A DNA stretch of 64,000 nt from Panorpa germanica (taxonomy: Eukaryota; Arthropoda; Insecta; Mecoptera; Panorpidae): the NCBI GenBank assembly GCA_963678705.1, contig OY783208.1, forward strand, positions 11,715,782 to 11,779,781, written 5' to 3'. The position numbers and the translations under genes were made by a program. Numbering within the stretch: position 1 is the stretch's first letter; each line of letters starts with the position of its first letter. The notes under the pieces were generated by a model that saw nothing but the letters and a program-made list of their open reading frames with translations, did not search any database and was not told where the DNA came from. This document shows positions 33,061 through 45,575 of the stretch, piece by piece.

Positions 33061-35894
33061 TGTCAAGCCGCGTGACATTCAGGAATTCGGAACCTGATAA
33101 TCGACAAGCTTCCAGATGTATCTTGGTTGATGCACAAAATTGGACTCCCGCCAAAATCTTAACTTGCAGAATATGTCCTTCCAAATTAGTCCGAGCAAGT
33201 ATAACCCCCCTGGTGTGTGCGGAGGGTTAACATAAACTTTACTTTTTACTAATTTTATTACTTTAATTTATCGAAATTATTTTATTACAATTACTCGTCA
33301 TTCAAACTATTTTGTTAACCGCGGATTTACTTTATTTTCTAATATTTATAAAACGTTATCTACACAGCGCCACCTAATTTAAATTTCAGCTGTAAATTAG
33401 GAAATCAGCTAATAAAATAATAAACATTAATAACAAAAAATAACAATTAAATGTAACTATTGATTAACCATATTGGCTAATCAACCCTTTTATGGCTTTT
33501 ATGGGTTCGATCTAAGACAGTTTTGCATTTAATACAAAGTTACAAGTGGTGGAAAATTCTTAATAAAAAACCATTACAATGCAACCGAAATCTAATACTA
33601 AGCGATGCTCATTGGATATGGGAAACTCTAGGTATATTACTCACATGAAATAAAAAAACCACACATCAAAGAAAACAGCAAATAAATGGAATACAATTCA
33701 AACAACAAAAGAAACCTAAAATTACATAAAAAACAGAGCTACAAAAACCAACGTGCATTTATCCGGCCTATCGAGTGAAGGCCGAAGAGTTAGAAAATCA
33801 TGTCTTACTCTTTGAATTATTGATCCACTTTTAAATTTACTAGTTTGAAGTACTATTCTTGGATTTTAAAATAAGATTGACCTTTGATGTTCCCTCGGTT
33901 CTAATTTTTATGCGTTTCTGCACGTATGCCTCCTTTTGGTTTCTGTTACATTATTGGCTGATTTTGTTGCCTACAAATTTAAGGAGTGTTTTACTCCCTT
34001 AAATTGTTTCTTTTATGATTTTTTTTTATATGTTTCTTCTCTTTTCTTAATTTCAACCCTTACTTAGAGACACCGTCCTGTTGTATTTCTCAGAATTCAT
34101 AATCTGTCAATGCAAAATGCAAGTTTATGCGTTTGTAATTTATGGGCACCCCTTAGTGTCATGTGTCATCTTATCTTATTTATCATTCTTGTGTTTAAGG
34201 GATGATGAGAACTCTATATAGCCATCTCATGTGTCCTGTACTCAAGAGCCCCATATGTTAATTTTCAGAATGTTGTGAGGGTGTAATTATGCATCTCATT
34301 TTACATTAGGTAATTAGTAGTGTACTCTCATCAATGCTTGTCTGTCTTAAGATTAGATCGAGTTCATTATGCGAGTTGCTAGGGATGTCCACTTGCTAAC
34401 TATAATGGAGCTCGCTTATTTTAATGTATCTAATACTATGAAATGTGAGAAATCACATTCAAACAAGAAATTGGGATAAATCCGCGTTATGAAGTCCCGC
34501 GGATTACATAAAGCAAGAACGAAGAAGACAACAGATTCATTGGGTTCACAATAATCTTGAGAAGGTACTCAAAGAACGAATTAAGTTCGTAACTCGGGGT
34601 ACTGCACGTTGTCCTCACTATACTAATTTGTGCAATGCTATAAATTATTATTTTATCAAACGAAATGTTCCCCAAGTCAACTTTGCACCGGGTCCCTGTT
34701 TTGTTCACGCCACCCTTGACTAATTTATTTAAATTTGTTTTAAAGATTAAAAACTTTATGTTAAGCAATAGCATCTAAAACGGAAACTTGTAGAAAATGT
34801 TTATCAAAATGACCGCAAATTAAAATTATCGAAATAATGAACCAAAGGAAGTGACAAACCGATGGGCTATGAAACAAACTGTAAAATTTCTTAACACATG
34901 AAAACGTTGAAGCGTGCACACTGTCTGCAGACCATTTGAAAAATTGATAGAAATTATTTTGTCTTTCAATTTGCCGCCGTTCTGAAATACAGACGACGTG
35001 GCCCCCTAGAAAGAGCCCTGCATAAGTAAGACCAACGTCATAATTTCATTAAAAGTGTTATATTGGAAGGGCACGTATAAATTGAGGACCCTTAGGGTGG
35101 TCTTAAGTACAGGGGCCACTTTTAACAGCCCCTTGGTTCAAACGAACTAAAATAATGAACTTCTTAGCATTTAACGCATTTTAACAATTTATTTTAGTAC
35201 ACTCTTAAAAAGAACTTAATAAATTTTAGAACCAGGTATTAAAGATAATTCAGATCCAAGTATTTTAATTTTCATAACATGTGCAGTGCATTTTCATAGA
35301 ATTGTTTAATAAATTCAGACAACAATTCGTCTTAAAACAAAAATTAATAACCGGTTCTTAATTCTAATTCGAATATGTTTATTAAATTTGTATTAAAATA
35401 AGGAACAATTTTAACAGTGTAGATGTTAACCATATCTGCGTTTTACAGAAAAATTATTCCAGAAATTCGTACGAAAATAATATTAGGTTAATGGGGAAGT
35501 ATATATTGATAAAGCTAGCTACCAGGATCTAAAATGTTCAATTATTTGTAAATAAGTCGATGTATGTCAGGAGATATTTTCAAATAAATTTTGTCCCTTT
35601 AATTATTAAAGAAACTAAAGTTAAGAAGTTAAGTTCAATTGCCGCCCTTTTTTCACGTCTATACATTGCCAACTCATTTGTACAACAAACTGATACGCAA
35701 TGGAATTAGTTAAACGTCAGATATTAGCTACAGCTGTCACGTGCAACACATACAGTTTTAATATTATGATTTCTTATTAGTCTATAAACTTAAATACTAG
35801 TGCATTGATGTCACAATATAGCATCTGTTCTTTCCTGTACAAATTTCTGCAATGCAATAAATAGCAAAGTGCATCCAGTTAATAATTTGTGGTT

Positions 35895-36095
35895 CGGAAG
35901 GCCCGGGGCTCGCTCTTGTCCGAGTCTGCCTCTCAGGAAATTTGACGTTATTAAAATAAACGGACGCAAAAATAAATAAGATAATTAACCAAAGGAAATG
36001 CGATAGCGATAACCCGATGGAACCCAATGGCAAATCGTTTCAAAAAATAAGAAGTAGAATTAGTTAATAGAGCCTCGCGCGTCCAAGCAGTTCAC
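35895..36095 (+). promoter_or_regulatory. Conserved upstream block of LRR copy 1
   Basis: About 200 bp kept in all three copies (53340-53545 and 61596-61790). Landmarks are GGAAGGCCCGGGGCTCGC, CTGCCTCTCAGGAAATT, CGATGGAACCCAATGGCAAA and a final CAAGCAGT. It lies 65-165 bp before the start codon, so it probably holds the promoter and transcription start. No TATA box is obvious; the end resembles an initiator. Confidence 0.4.
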
Positions 36096-36159
36096 AGTGA
36101 TCTTAGAAGAAGAATAGTTTGTTTTATCGAATAGTTTTCTGTTTTATTTTTTAATTAAA

Positions 36160-36650
36160 ATGTTTAGCTTAACGGTAAGCCTACTTGTTTTATGTGCTAT
36201 AAAAGTAGACGCTCAGACAGACTTTCCTGACGCAATACTTTTGTTGGATGATGGGGACCAATTAAAATCTATTCCAAGCCAATGGAACGTTGAAGACCCG
36301 TCCATTACAACAGACATTTATGTGCGTAATGTAAATGTTGACAGGATAAACAGTGGCGCTTTTCAAGACTTCACCAACCTCAAAGAGCTGGAGCTCACTG
36401 GGAGAATCACCGCCATTGAGGACGACGCCTTCACTGGATTAAACAAATTAGAACGCCTAACGCTAAATGGAGTTGGCATTCAAGACATCGGCCCTAAAGT
36501 GTTCCATAGTTTAAATAGTTTGAGGTGGGTAAACATCGCAAAAAATAAAATTAAAGAAATACATCTGAGCAACTTAACATTGTTAACAGAACTGAATTTA
36601 TCTCAGAATAATATCACAGAATTAGGTTATAACATTTTTATAAACTTAAG
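36160..36650 (+). pseudogene. LRR receptor gene copy 1, truncated by LINE
   Basis: Starts at the ATG at 36160 with a clear signal peptide (MFSLTVSLLVLCAIKVDAQT), then about five LRR segments that match the N-terminal region of copies 2 and 3 (IEDDAFTGL, RLTLNGVGIQ.IGPKVFH, LTELNLSQNNITEL). Homology ends at FINL (36650). The open frame then runs into LINE sequence and stops at 36721-36723. No later exons of this copy are found before block 2, so the LRRs, membrane segment and tail are lost. A secreted fragment is possible but unlikely to be functional. Confidence 0.8.
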
Positions 36651-36848
36651 GAAGAAAAAAGCTATCGCATATTTATGTTGTATTAATTTTGCTCCTGAAA
36701 TTATTTTCAATTTATTATACTAAATATAAATTATTTATTTAATAAATACATTTGGAAAATGAGTTTAAGGATAATAAAGTGTAAAAACAAAGTAATAGAT
36801 AATAATTTTTTTTTTTTATTTGTGTTAAGTGAAAGTGAGGTTATAATA

Positions 36849-38106
36849 ATGAATGACAGGTCTCATGAGAAAGACCTCTTTGTAGCAAAAAGGATTAGAA
36901 CCAGCTATTATCAACATAGTTAGTCAGGAGTGTGCTTGGTAATTCTAAAACCAATTACTTATAATACAAACCCTGCCTTTATTGCACAATATTTGCGGTC
37001 AAATTATAAGGACATTAACATTATTGCTGTCAGCCAAAGAAAAATTGAGGTGGAGACCAATAGCCCATTTCTGGCTAATAAAATTATAGAAGACGCCATA
37101 GTTCTAGCTAAATACAAGAGCATAATTCCGAAGAATTTGGTACAAGTGCAGGGACTAATCGACTTACACCCCGATAATCTGGATGACGTATTCCTACATG
37201 ACGCAGTAGGCTTTAATAAAAATAGTAGACAGTTGGCACCAAAAATTACCGATTTTATTAGATTTAATAGAATTGAAGAAGGCAAAAAGACTCTTACTTG
37301 GAAGTGCCTAATATCCTTCAGCGGGGATAAGATCCCGGAATATATAGCCTTCCAGGGTATCCTTTACCCAGTTTCAGCATATATACAAAGAATTAGACAG
37401 TGTCGTCGGTGCTGGAAATTTGGCCACTCCACTAATTTCTGCAGAAGTGCTAAATATTGCCAATTTTGTGGTGGAGATCACAGCTCTTTAAGTTGCAAGA
37501 AAGAGAAGTTATTTTGTCGCAACTGTAAAGAAGACCATAAAGCTGACGATAGATCCTGCAGCAAATATTTAGAATTGAAAAATAAAAATGAAGCTAAAGC
37601 TAAAACAACCTATATAGAAAAAAATAAAATTGATCGTGGGAAAGAGGTATTATATTAAACCTATTTGACTTTCCTTCTTTGGAAGAAAGTATAAATAAAA
37701 AGAAAATTACAGACTGTATTATAAGCGGTGAACCGGAAAGGAAAATCCGTAGAGTTTTGAAAATTTCAGAACCCCGCAGATCCCCCCGAGAAGTAAAGAA
37801 AAGGACGTGGAAACCTGACAATACACATAAGGCAAAGGAAAACGAACGCTCTCAGCCAATTCCCGTAAATAAAACCGATAAAGTGAAGAAACAAGAGATA
37901 ATTAAGAAATCAGAGTTCGTTAAGAAAACTGATTTAGACAAAAATATTATTGAGAATTTAGAAGAGATTCAGAGGAGATAAACCAAAATATTGATACTGA
38001 CGAAGTAGTTTTAGAAGCAGAAACTATTACTAATAATTTGAACCATAAAATTGTAAATAACCATACTATTCCACCCCCAGATAATCAAAATATTGAAATG
38101 TTCTAA
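36849..38106 (+). pseudogene. Outer LINE ORF1 (Gag-like, CCHC zinc knuckles)
   Basis: The best start is ATG 36849 (MNDRSHEKDLF). An in-frame TAG lies at 36921-36923, and a frame change is needed near 37655 and again near 37970, after which the frame ends at TAA 38104-38106. The central part has three cysteine-rich knuckles (CRRCWKFGHSTNFC, CQFCGGDHSSLSC, CRNCKEDHKADDRSC), typical of RNA-binding Gag-like proteins of non-LTR retrotransposons. The C-terminal third is lysine-rich. It binds element RNA in the ribonucleoprotein in active relatives. Confidence 0.8.
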
Positions 38107-38137
38107 TACAAATATTAGTTAACAAACATAATAAATA

Positions 38138-38993
38138 ATGTATAAAAATACTTGTATAATGCAATGGAACTGCCGCAGTTTAAAATCCAAATTGATAAAT
38201 CTAAAACAAATAGTTTTTAAAAATAATATTGAAGTAATCGCGCTCTCGGAAACCTGGCTTGATCCATCTTATAAAATCAAATGGAGAAATATGGAACTAG
38301 TAAGAGCAGATAGAAATAACAACGGTGGAGGCGTTGCTCTAGTAATAAACCACAACATTTTTATTGACAAAATTTTAATTCCTCTCTCAGGGGATATTGA
38401 AATTATAGGAGCAAAAATTAAATGAGGTAATGAGCATATTAATGTTGTATCTCTTTATGCCCCAGCAACAGCATCTATTACTACAGGAATATTGAATGCA
38501 ATTTTAAAATCTACTCCAGAACCAAGGCTAATTATAGGTGACTGGAATGCTAAAGCCATTGCTTGGGGAAACACCTATGACTGTCCAAGGGGTAAAATTA
38601 TATGTCAGGTGATGGACAATAACAATATGATGTTCCTTAATGATGGTTCTCCTACTCGAATCAACATCCATTCAGGAACAGCGTCAGCAATTGATTTATC
38701 ATGGGCAACCCCATCTCTTGGTAGCCAACTTTCATGGAACGTAATGGAGGATCAACTAGGTTCTGATTACGCCATTATACTTATGAATGGGGCACAAATT
38801 GGTCAATCAAGCAGAGGCAAGGAAAGATTTAAATTAAACATTGTACCAAATACAATCGACTGGGACAATTTCTCTAACCAAATAGAAGCAGACTTATTGG
38901 CAAACCAAATTCAGTCCAATACTACGCTGGAAAAAAAGTATAATTACCTCATTGACTCATTGAGTCTGCAGCTAAAAAGTGGGGGAAAAATAT
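38138..38993 (+). pseudogene. Outer LINE ORF2, apurinic-like endonuclease
   Basis: Starts MYKNTCIMQWNCRSL at 38138. Endonuclease/exonuclease/phosphatase motifs are visible: WNCRSL, LSETWL, GGGVAL, SLYAP, GDWNAK..W and SAIDLSW. The last motif reads GSDYA where the family has an SDH catalytic histidine, so the enzyme appears inactivated. A TGA at 38423-38425 also interrupts the frame. The domain is cut at 38993 by the Jockey-like insertion, and by chance the frame runs on into that element. Confidence 0.8.
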
Positions 38994-39937
38994 TGCAAAC
39001 AATAAAATCTCAAATTATCCGCAAAGTAGGAATATACAAAGTAGAAATTATTGAACACATCCACAAACTGCTCCAAGATATAACAAATGGACAATATGAG
39101 ATAAAAGCTGTAGCGTTTGAAACAGTGAAAGTACAGGTTCTTGATGCGGAATCCGTCGGTAAACTGATAAAGGAACTAGATAGCAGGAATACTGAATATC
39201 ACACATTCAGGCCTAAAAGCGAGAAAACTTTTAGATTTGTTATGAGAGGTCTACATCATGGAACAGACATAAACTCCATTAAAGAGGCTCTATTGGAATT
39301 AGGTTACGAAGCCGTAAACATACACAACATAAAAAACAGAACCACAAAAAATCCTCTTCCAATGTTTTACATAGACATTAAGCCTAAAGAAAACAATAAG
39401 GAAGTGTACTCCATAAGAAATCTAAACAATAACATCGTGCAATGTGAACCGCCTCATGCAAAAAGAATTATTCCGCAATGCACCAGATGCCAATCCGTAG
39501 GTCACACAAAGACTTATTGCCGTAGGTCTTGCAGATGCATCAACTGCGCTGGTTATCACGAAGCTAAAGACTGTAGTCGCAAAACACGCGATAACCAGGT
39601 AAAATGTGTTAATTGCAACAACGCTCATCCAGCCAACTATAGAGGTTGCATAGTCCACCAGCAACTCCAACATCGACTATACCCAGCATTACGAGAGAAG
39701 AAAAACCCACAACAGCTGCAATTTATATCTGACCACCAAATTCGTCCGGGCATGACATTCGCGCAAGCTGTCAACAACAAAAATAGCGTACAAGAAACAC
39801 AACATAATCCAATTATTTCAACATATAATCAACCTATTAACAACATGGCAAAACTTGAAGAAATGCTCAGCAAGCTAATGGAACAAATGGGAGTTATGCT
39901 CAATTTACTAACTACTGTCATTAGTAAACTGGCATAA
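38994..39937 (+). pseudogene. Jockey-like ORF1 (Gag), N-terminally truncated
   Basis: The frame enters from the outer LINE with no start codon of its own. It contains a PRE_C2HC-type region (from TFRFVMRGLHHGTDI to the first knuckle) and CCHC knuckles CTRCQSVGHTKTYC, CINCAGYHEAKDC and CVNCNNAHPANYRGC, as in insect Jockey Gag. The C-terminal region is glutamine-rich with a short hydrophobic helix. The stop overlaps the ORF2 start as TAATG (39935-39939), a known arrangement for termination-reinitiation in non-LTR elements. Confidence 0.85.
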
Positions 39938-42644
39938 TGGCTGTACACAAAAAAAATAAATACAAAATTGCAATGTGGAATGCAAATGGTCTTCACCAGC
40001 ACTCGCAGGAAATCAAAGCTTTTATACTCAACCAGGATTTAGACATCATGATGGTAGCAGAGACTCACTTCACAGAACGGAACTATATAAACGTTCCTAA
40101 CTATAAAGTTTACAATACGAATCACCCGGATGGAAAGGCACGTGGAGGAACTGCCATAATAATAAGAGATAACATTAAACATCATGAACGAGATAAGTAC
40201 ACTAAGGATCATCTACAAGCAACGAGTGTCTCAATAGAAGACGTACACGGACCAATAATTATATCTGCTATATATTGTCCACCGAAGCACAACAACAAAC
40301 AGCTGCATTTTGAGGAGTTCTTTAAAACATTGGGAAATAGATTTATAGCAGGAGGTGACTATAACGCCGAACATCCAACATAGGGTTCCAGACTAACTAC
40401 GTCTAAGGGCAGAGAATTGGTAAAAACCATAACAGCAAATAAGCTGCAACATATGTCAACATATCAGCCAACCTATTGGCCTTCTGACAAGGAAAAAGTT
40501 CCTGATGTGATTGACTTTTTTATTATGAAAGGTATTGATACCAAGAAATGTAAGGCAGAATCTTGTTTGGAATTATCGTCTGACCATTCACCCGTAATAC
40601 TCACTGTTTATAAGAAGATACTTAATAAAGAAACTGAGCCATATTTACATAATAAAAGAACGGACTGGGATCTATTCAGACATAAGTTAGAAGACCTAAC
40701 CTCACTAAAAATACCATTAAGATCTGAAATAGACATAGAAGTAGCTGTGGAAAGCATAACAAAAAACATACAAGAAGCAGCATGGTTTGCTACCCCCAAA
40801 CATAAAATATTTCCAAGGAAAAATGATATGCCACTCAATATTATGGAAAAAATAATGCAAAAAAGACATCTGCGGAAACTATGGCAACAAAGGAGAGATT
40901 CGGTGTACAAACAAAAACTGAACAGAGCAACAAAAGAGTTGAAAGACATGCTATTAGAATATAATAACCTTAAAATTCAAAATTACCTTGGAAATCTAAC
41001 GCCGTCTGAGGCATCAGACTACTTGCTATGGAAAGCAGCACGAAAACTGAAGAGTACTCAACTGCACAACCTACCTATTAAAGACGGTAAGAATAAATGG
41101 GCCAAAAATGATAAAGATAAGGCTCTGATGTTTGCGAATCACCTGCAAGAGGTTTTTAAACCATATTCTTCAGAAATATCTGCAGCTGAAGAAAACGAAA
41201 TTTCTGAATATCTGGATGCTCCTCTCCAAATGGATCTGCCCCATTCAAAAATTAAATACACTGATCTATTAAATACAATTTCCAAAGAAGTAAACATTAA
41301 AAAGTCACCCGGATTTGATCTAATAACTGGTAGAATCATTCATGAGTTACCATGGAAATGCATAAAACTATTAACATTTATAATTAATGCAATACTTCGA
41401 ACAAACTATTTTCAAATAGTTGGAAAGTTGCCCAAATTATCATGATCCCTAAACCCGGAAAAAAACCAGAAGAGGTAACTTCATACAGGCCTATAAGCTT
41501 ATTACCAATATTGTCTAAGGTTCTTGAAAAAATATATGTCAAAAAATTGAAAGAGATAATCGATACAAGAAAGCTTATCCCTGAGCATCAATTTGGATTC
41601 AGGAATAGACACGGAACTATTGAACAAGTACATCGACTTGTTAACAAAATCAACAAAGATCTGAACGCAAAAAGATACTGCTCAGCTGCCTTCCTGGACA
41701 TATCGCAAGCCTTTGACAAAGTATGGCATAAAGGAATCTTATTTAAAATAAAAAAGTTGCTCCCATACTCTCACTTTCAGCTGTTAAAATCGTATTTGAC
41801 AAATAGGCACTTCCTAGTGAAACAAGGTAGCGAGTTTACAGATCTGTATCCTATTCAATCAGGAGTCCCACAGGGAAGCGTGCTTGGACCTACTCTATAT
41901 CTTCTTTATACAGCAGATCTGCCAATTACAAGATTAACTACTGTAGCAACGTTTGCTGATGACACAGCAGTACTATCATCGCACACAGACCCTCGTCTAG
42001 CATCACAGTATCTTCAGAACAACCTCAACATGATCGAAGTATCGCTCAAGAAATGGCGGATAAAAGTCAACGCATCCAAATCCGTACATGTAACTTTTAC
42101 CATGCGCAGAGGAACCTGTACACCAGTGAAAATTAACAACTGCGAACTACCACAATCCGATGATGCTAAATATCTCGGTATTCATCTGGACAAGAAGCTT
42201 ACATGGCGGAAGCATATCTTTACGAAACGTAAACAGCTTGGCCTCAAACTAAGCAAGCTGTACTGGATGATAGGTCGTAAATCGAAACTTTCTTTAGAAA
42301 ATAAGATACTATTCTATAAGGCTATATTAAAACCGATCTGGACTTACGGAATTCAGCTCTGGGGGACGGCAAGCAAATCCAATATTTCCATACTGCAGCG
42401 TTTTCAAAATAAAGTTTTACGTGCCATCGTTGACGCCCCATACTATATATCCAACGATGTTATTCAGCGGGACATTCCACTAGAATCCATCAACGATGTA
42501 ATTTATCAGTACAGTGTTAATTATAGTGAGAGACTCTCTAATCACCCAAATGTGCTAGCAAACCAACTATACGAGAGTGATAACAGTGAAATCCGTAGAT
42601 TAAAGCGTTGTCAACCAGCTGACTTAGCTTTAGGCCTAAGATAA
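39937..42644 (+). pseudogene. Jockey-like ORF2: endonuclease and reverse transcriptase
   Basis: Start ATG 39937. Endonuclease motifs are complete: WNANGL, AETHF, RGGTAI, YCPP, GGDYNAEH, IDFF and SSDHSPV. Reverse transcriptase follows, with SYRPISLLP, AFLDISQAFDKVWH, SGVPQGSVLGP and the catalytic TFADDTAVL, then a thumb region and a conserved LQRFQNKVLRAI. There is no RNase H, as expected for Jockey. Only two lesions: TAG at 40381-40383 where the family has Trp (HPxWGS), and one frame change near 41420-41440. It stops at 42642-42644. About 900 aa, the normal length. Confidence 0.9.
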
Positions 42645-42824
42645 GTACTCAAATAAGCAGTGAATGAATATCTTGTAACATAGAATGCAATAATTACAGA
42701 GATCAGTCATTGGATTGATTCTCTCACATGTCACTTTTATTATGTCATATCATAAGCTTATTGCCTGCACTGGCAGATTGCTGTTAACTCATTGAGATAA
42801 TAATAAAAAAAAAAAAAAAAAAAA

Positions 42825-44680
42825 TATCCGCCAAATCCTTGGTGGGATGATGAATGCAAAGAGGCTGTGCAAAACAGAAAAAGAGCCTACAGAAGATACC
42901 ACCGAAATAGTTCTGAAACAAATAAAGTAGCTTTAAAAAAAGTAGAATCTGAAACGACCAACTTACTAAAGTTCAAGAAAAGACAAGCTTGGAGAAACCT
43001 TGCCGGAGAGTTAAACCATAATTTAACTACTAAACAATTATGGGGAAAAATTAATAGGATGAGAGGTTCAGGAAAATGCACGAAAACAAATTCACCTAAC
43101 AGTGAGGACTTGTTATGTGAACTTTCACAAGTAATAGCACCGCCCTGGGTACCTGAGCCAGAAAGCGTACTATATGGAGTCACTCAAGACGACTCTAGTA
43201 AAATGATGATTAAAGAAGTAGAAATGTGGGAGCTACAATCTCACCTTATAATGACGAAAACAACCACGCCCGGTCCAGATGGAATATCTTATGAAATGTT
43301 AGGCCATCTCCCATCAATCGCTTAAAAGTTATTATTAAACATATACAACACAATTTTGGAAGAAGAACTAATTCCTGAGTCCTGGAAAAATACTCATATT
43401 GTTCCAATATTAAAAATAGATAAGCCAGTAAATCAACCAACCTCATATAGACCTATAACTCTCATTAATTGCTGCAGAAAAGTCTTTGAGAAAATATTGA
43501 AAACGAGATTAGAATATTGGTTAGATTCTAAGTCGTTAATACCAAAGCAAATTTTAGGCTGTAGAAGAGGTAGAAGTACCAGGGATGGCATAGTTGCATT
43601 ATCAGCTAGAATTGAAGCAGGAAAAAGCAAAGGCAATGTATCAATGGCCTGTTTTGTAGATATCAAAGCAGCTTTCGATAATGTAAACATCAATTTCTTA
43701 TTAAGGCAATTATATGTAATAGGAGTACCGAGAGTAATAATTAATATACTAAGGAATTTACTAAGTGGCAGGAATACTCAACTATGGTTTAATGGATTAC
43801 TATCGGACTGGAGACTATGTTCTAAAGGCATTCCACAAGGCTCAGCACTAAGTCCTCTTCTCTTTAATATGATGGTTAGGTCAATAAAACCGTATCTCAA
43901 CCCAACAATATCATGGATATCATATGTGGATGACTTAGTTTTCTTATCACAAGAAAATACTATAGAGGAGACTGGAAAAAAATGCAAAAGATTGTAAATA
44001 ACTTAGAGAAATGGCTTATTGATGCTTGTTTAGAAGCATCAACAGAAAAATCTAAACTAATGATTTTTAACATGAGTTCAAAAATATCACAGCCACCTAT
44101 AATAACTCTAGGTAAACAAAAATTGGAATACACAAATAATTATATATACTTAGGATTTCCATTTTCCACAAATAAATCCGAAAAATCAATAATACTCAAT
44201 ATTAAAAAGAAAGCTGAACCTGCAATCAATATACTCAAAATGTTTGCTGGACAAGGATGGGGACTAAATACATCTTCGCTACTAAATTTATATAAATCAT
44301 TAGTCCGCCCTCATTTGGAGTATGGTGCAGAGGTACTAATAATGTGTAAAAACAATACAATAGAATCACTTGAAAAATTGCAATATAAAGCTTTAAGAAT
44401 AGTATTAGGAGCTATATGTACAACTCATACCCTTTCATTACTAGCAGAGGCTTGTATGCCACCATTAAAAGAAAGATGGATAAAGAAAACGTCTTACTTT
44501 ATGGCTAGCGCTTTAATGACAAATAACACATTAATAAGGGACGAACTTAACGAATTATCAAGAACAGGTTCAAGAAGTCATGAGCTTAATGCAATTTGGA
44601 TAAATGAAAAAAGGAAATGGACAGAAAGAGGAACCCCAGTAGAAATACTAATTTTCGAATTAGATTATCTACTCAGGTAG
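42825..44680 (+). pseudogene. Outer LINE ORF2, reverse transcriptase
   Basis: Resumes right after the Jockey-like insertion with PPNPWWDDECKEAV, the conserved linker after the endonuclease. RT motifs: TPGPDGISYEML, SYRPITLINCCRKVFE, CFVDIKAAFDNV, KGIPQGSALSPLLFN and the catalytic SYVDDLVFL, then KYLGF-like YIYLGFPF. Lesions: TAA at 43323-43325 and a frame change near 43980. The sequence order and the RNase H that follows place it in the I-like group. Confidence 0.85.
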
Positions 44681-44720
44681 AGGAACTCCTGCAAATATAA
44701 CTATTGGCAAGGAGCTAAAT

Positions 44721-45108
44721 ATGAGTAACATATTACCTGAGCTAATAACTATAGACTTACAACAAAAATTAAATCAACAATTCCCGAATTATACAAAATT
44801 ATATACTGACGGCTCAAAAGAAGCAGATGGAGTGGGTGCAGCAGTAGTAGATATTAACAATAGCAGAATTTACAAGCTTCATAATCAAGCATCCATATAT
44901 ACAGCTGAGTTATGTGCTATAGATCTAGCTGCGGATCAAATCATTACTGATGACAGAGACAACACTTTAATATTTTCCGACTCGTTATCAGTCATACAGT
45001 CGTTAAGCAGTAAGGGAATCAATACAAAATTAGACAACAAAATTTATTATGTCAAAGAAAAAATATATAGGGAAATAGATAAGGGCCGAAATATTAAAAT
45101 TTATACAA
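44721..45108 (+). pseudogene. Outer LINE RNase H domain, truncated
   Basis: Reads LYTDGSKEADGVGAAVV, then IYTAELCAIDLA, then LIFSDSLSVIQSL: the first three acidic residues of RNase HI (Asp, Glu, Asp). The final His/Asp part of the domain is missing because an unrelated insertion begins at about 45109 and the LINE resumes beyond the RNase H end. A frame change separates it from the RT segment (44680-44721). Confidence 0.8.
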
Positions 45109-45575
45109 TGGACCACGGGTTGTTTTCTTAAGGGTGAAAGGCGAGAGTTTTGAGTGATCAGGTTTAAGGGTTAGCTGAGGATGGGGTTAAGTTTGTTAGG
45201 GCGCAGTGTTTTAGCTTTTAGGTTAGAGGAATATGATGGCATTCTAAATAAACCTCTGATGTATATGTTATTTTGCTACGTTCTTTTTGTTTTATTAATT
45301 TTATGACGTGGACTTGTGTCCAGGGCTCGGTGGGGCCTTCAGTTCATGCCGTTTTGAAATTTAGTTTTGCAATAATGAATCGTTATAACTTTAATGTGAC
45401 GATAAGGGTGAGATCGAATAAGTTGTTATTTTTGTGTTTTGGAACTCCGAATGGATTATTCATGCGGTATTATCTTAATTTCAGGTTTTGCTTATTGCAT
45501 TAATTATTTGTTTTGTTATCATCGATGCAAAAAGGATTTTTATTGGCATTTTTTTGAGTTATTATTATTGGGATT
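45109..45575 (+). repeat. Dispersed repeat (copy at 60733-61335) inserted in RNase H
   Basis: Begins ATGGACCACGGGTTGTTTT and ends in TTATTATTATT. Closely similar to 60733-61335, which holds an extra 130 bp (60895-61025). A simple-repeat tail is typical of SINEs and some LINE 3' ends, but no coding or polymerase III box is recognised. Confidence 0.65.

Larger units (their letters stand above)
33060..36650 (+). repeat. Paralogous block 1 (upstream region and LRR gene copy 1)
   Basis: Collinear with block 2 (48690-54110). Matches include GATGCACAAAATT.GACTCCCGC, the GTGTCCTGTACTCAAGA phrase (34229 and 48843), AACGAAATGTTCC, TCTAAAACGGAAACTTGTAG (34772 and 52328), CGTCAGATATTA, and the 5' end of the LRR gene. 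About 33200-34200 has no counterpart in block 2 and is an insertion of unknown type. Similarity stops at 36650, where a LINE begins. Confidence 0.8.
38994..42827 (+). mobile_element. Jockey-like LINE, 5'-truncated, inserted in outer LINE
   Basis: 3.8 kb with part of the Gag ORF, a nearly complete ORF2, a 160-bp 3' UTR and a 20-nt poly-A tail (42805-42824). The target duplication AAAAATAT is seen at 38986-38993 and 42820-42827; its left edge is blurred by the tail. 5' truncation during reverse transcription explains the missing Gag N-terminus. It is much better preserved than its host element, so it is younger. Confidence 0.85.

Noticed and set aside
38138-38425. A separate small endonuclease gene
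   Set aside because: The TGA at 38423 is an internal stop; the same frame continues with conserved endonuclease motifs to 38993.
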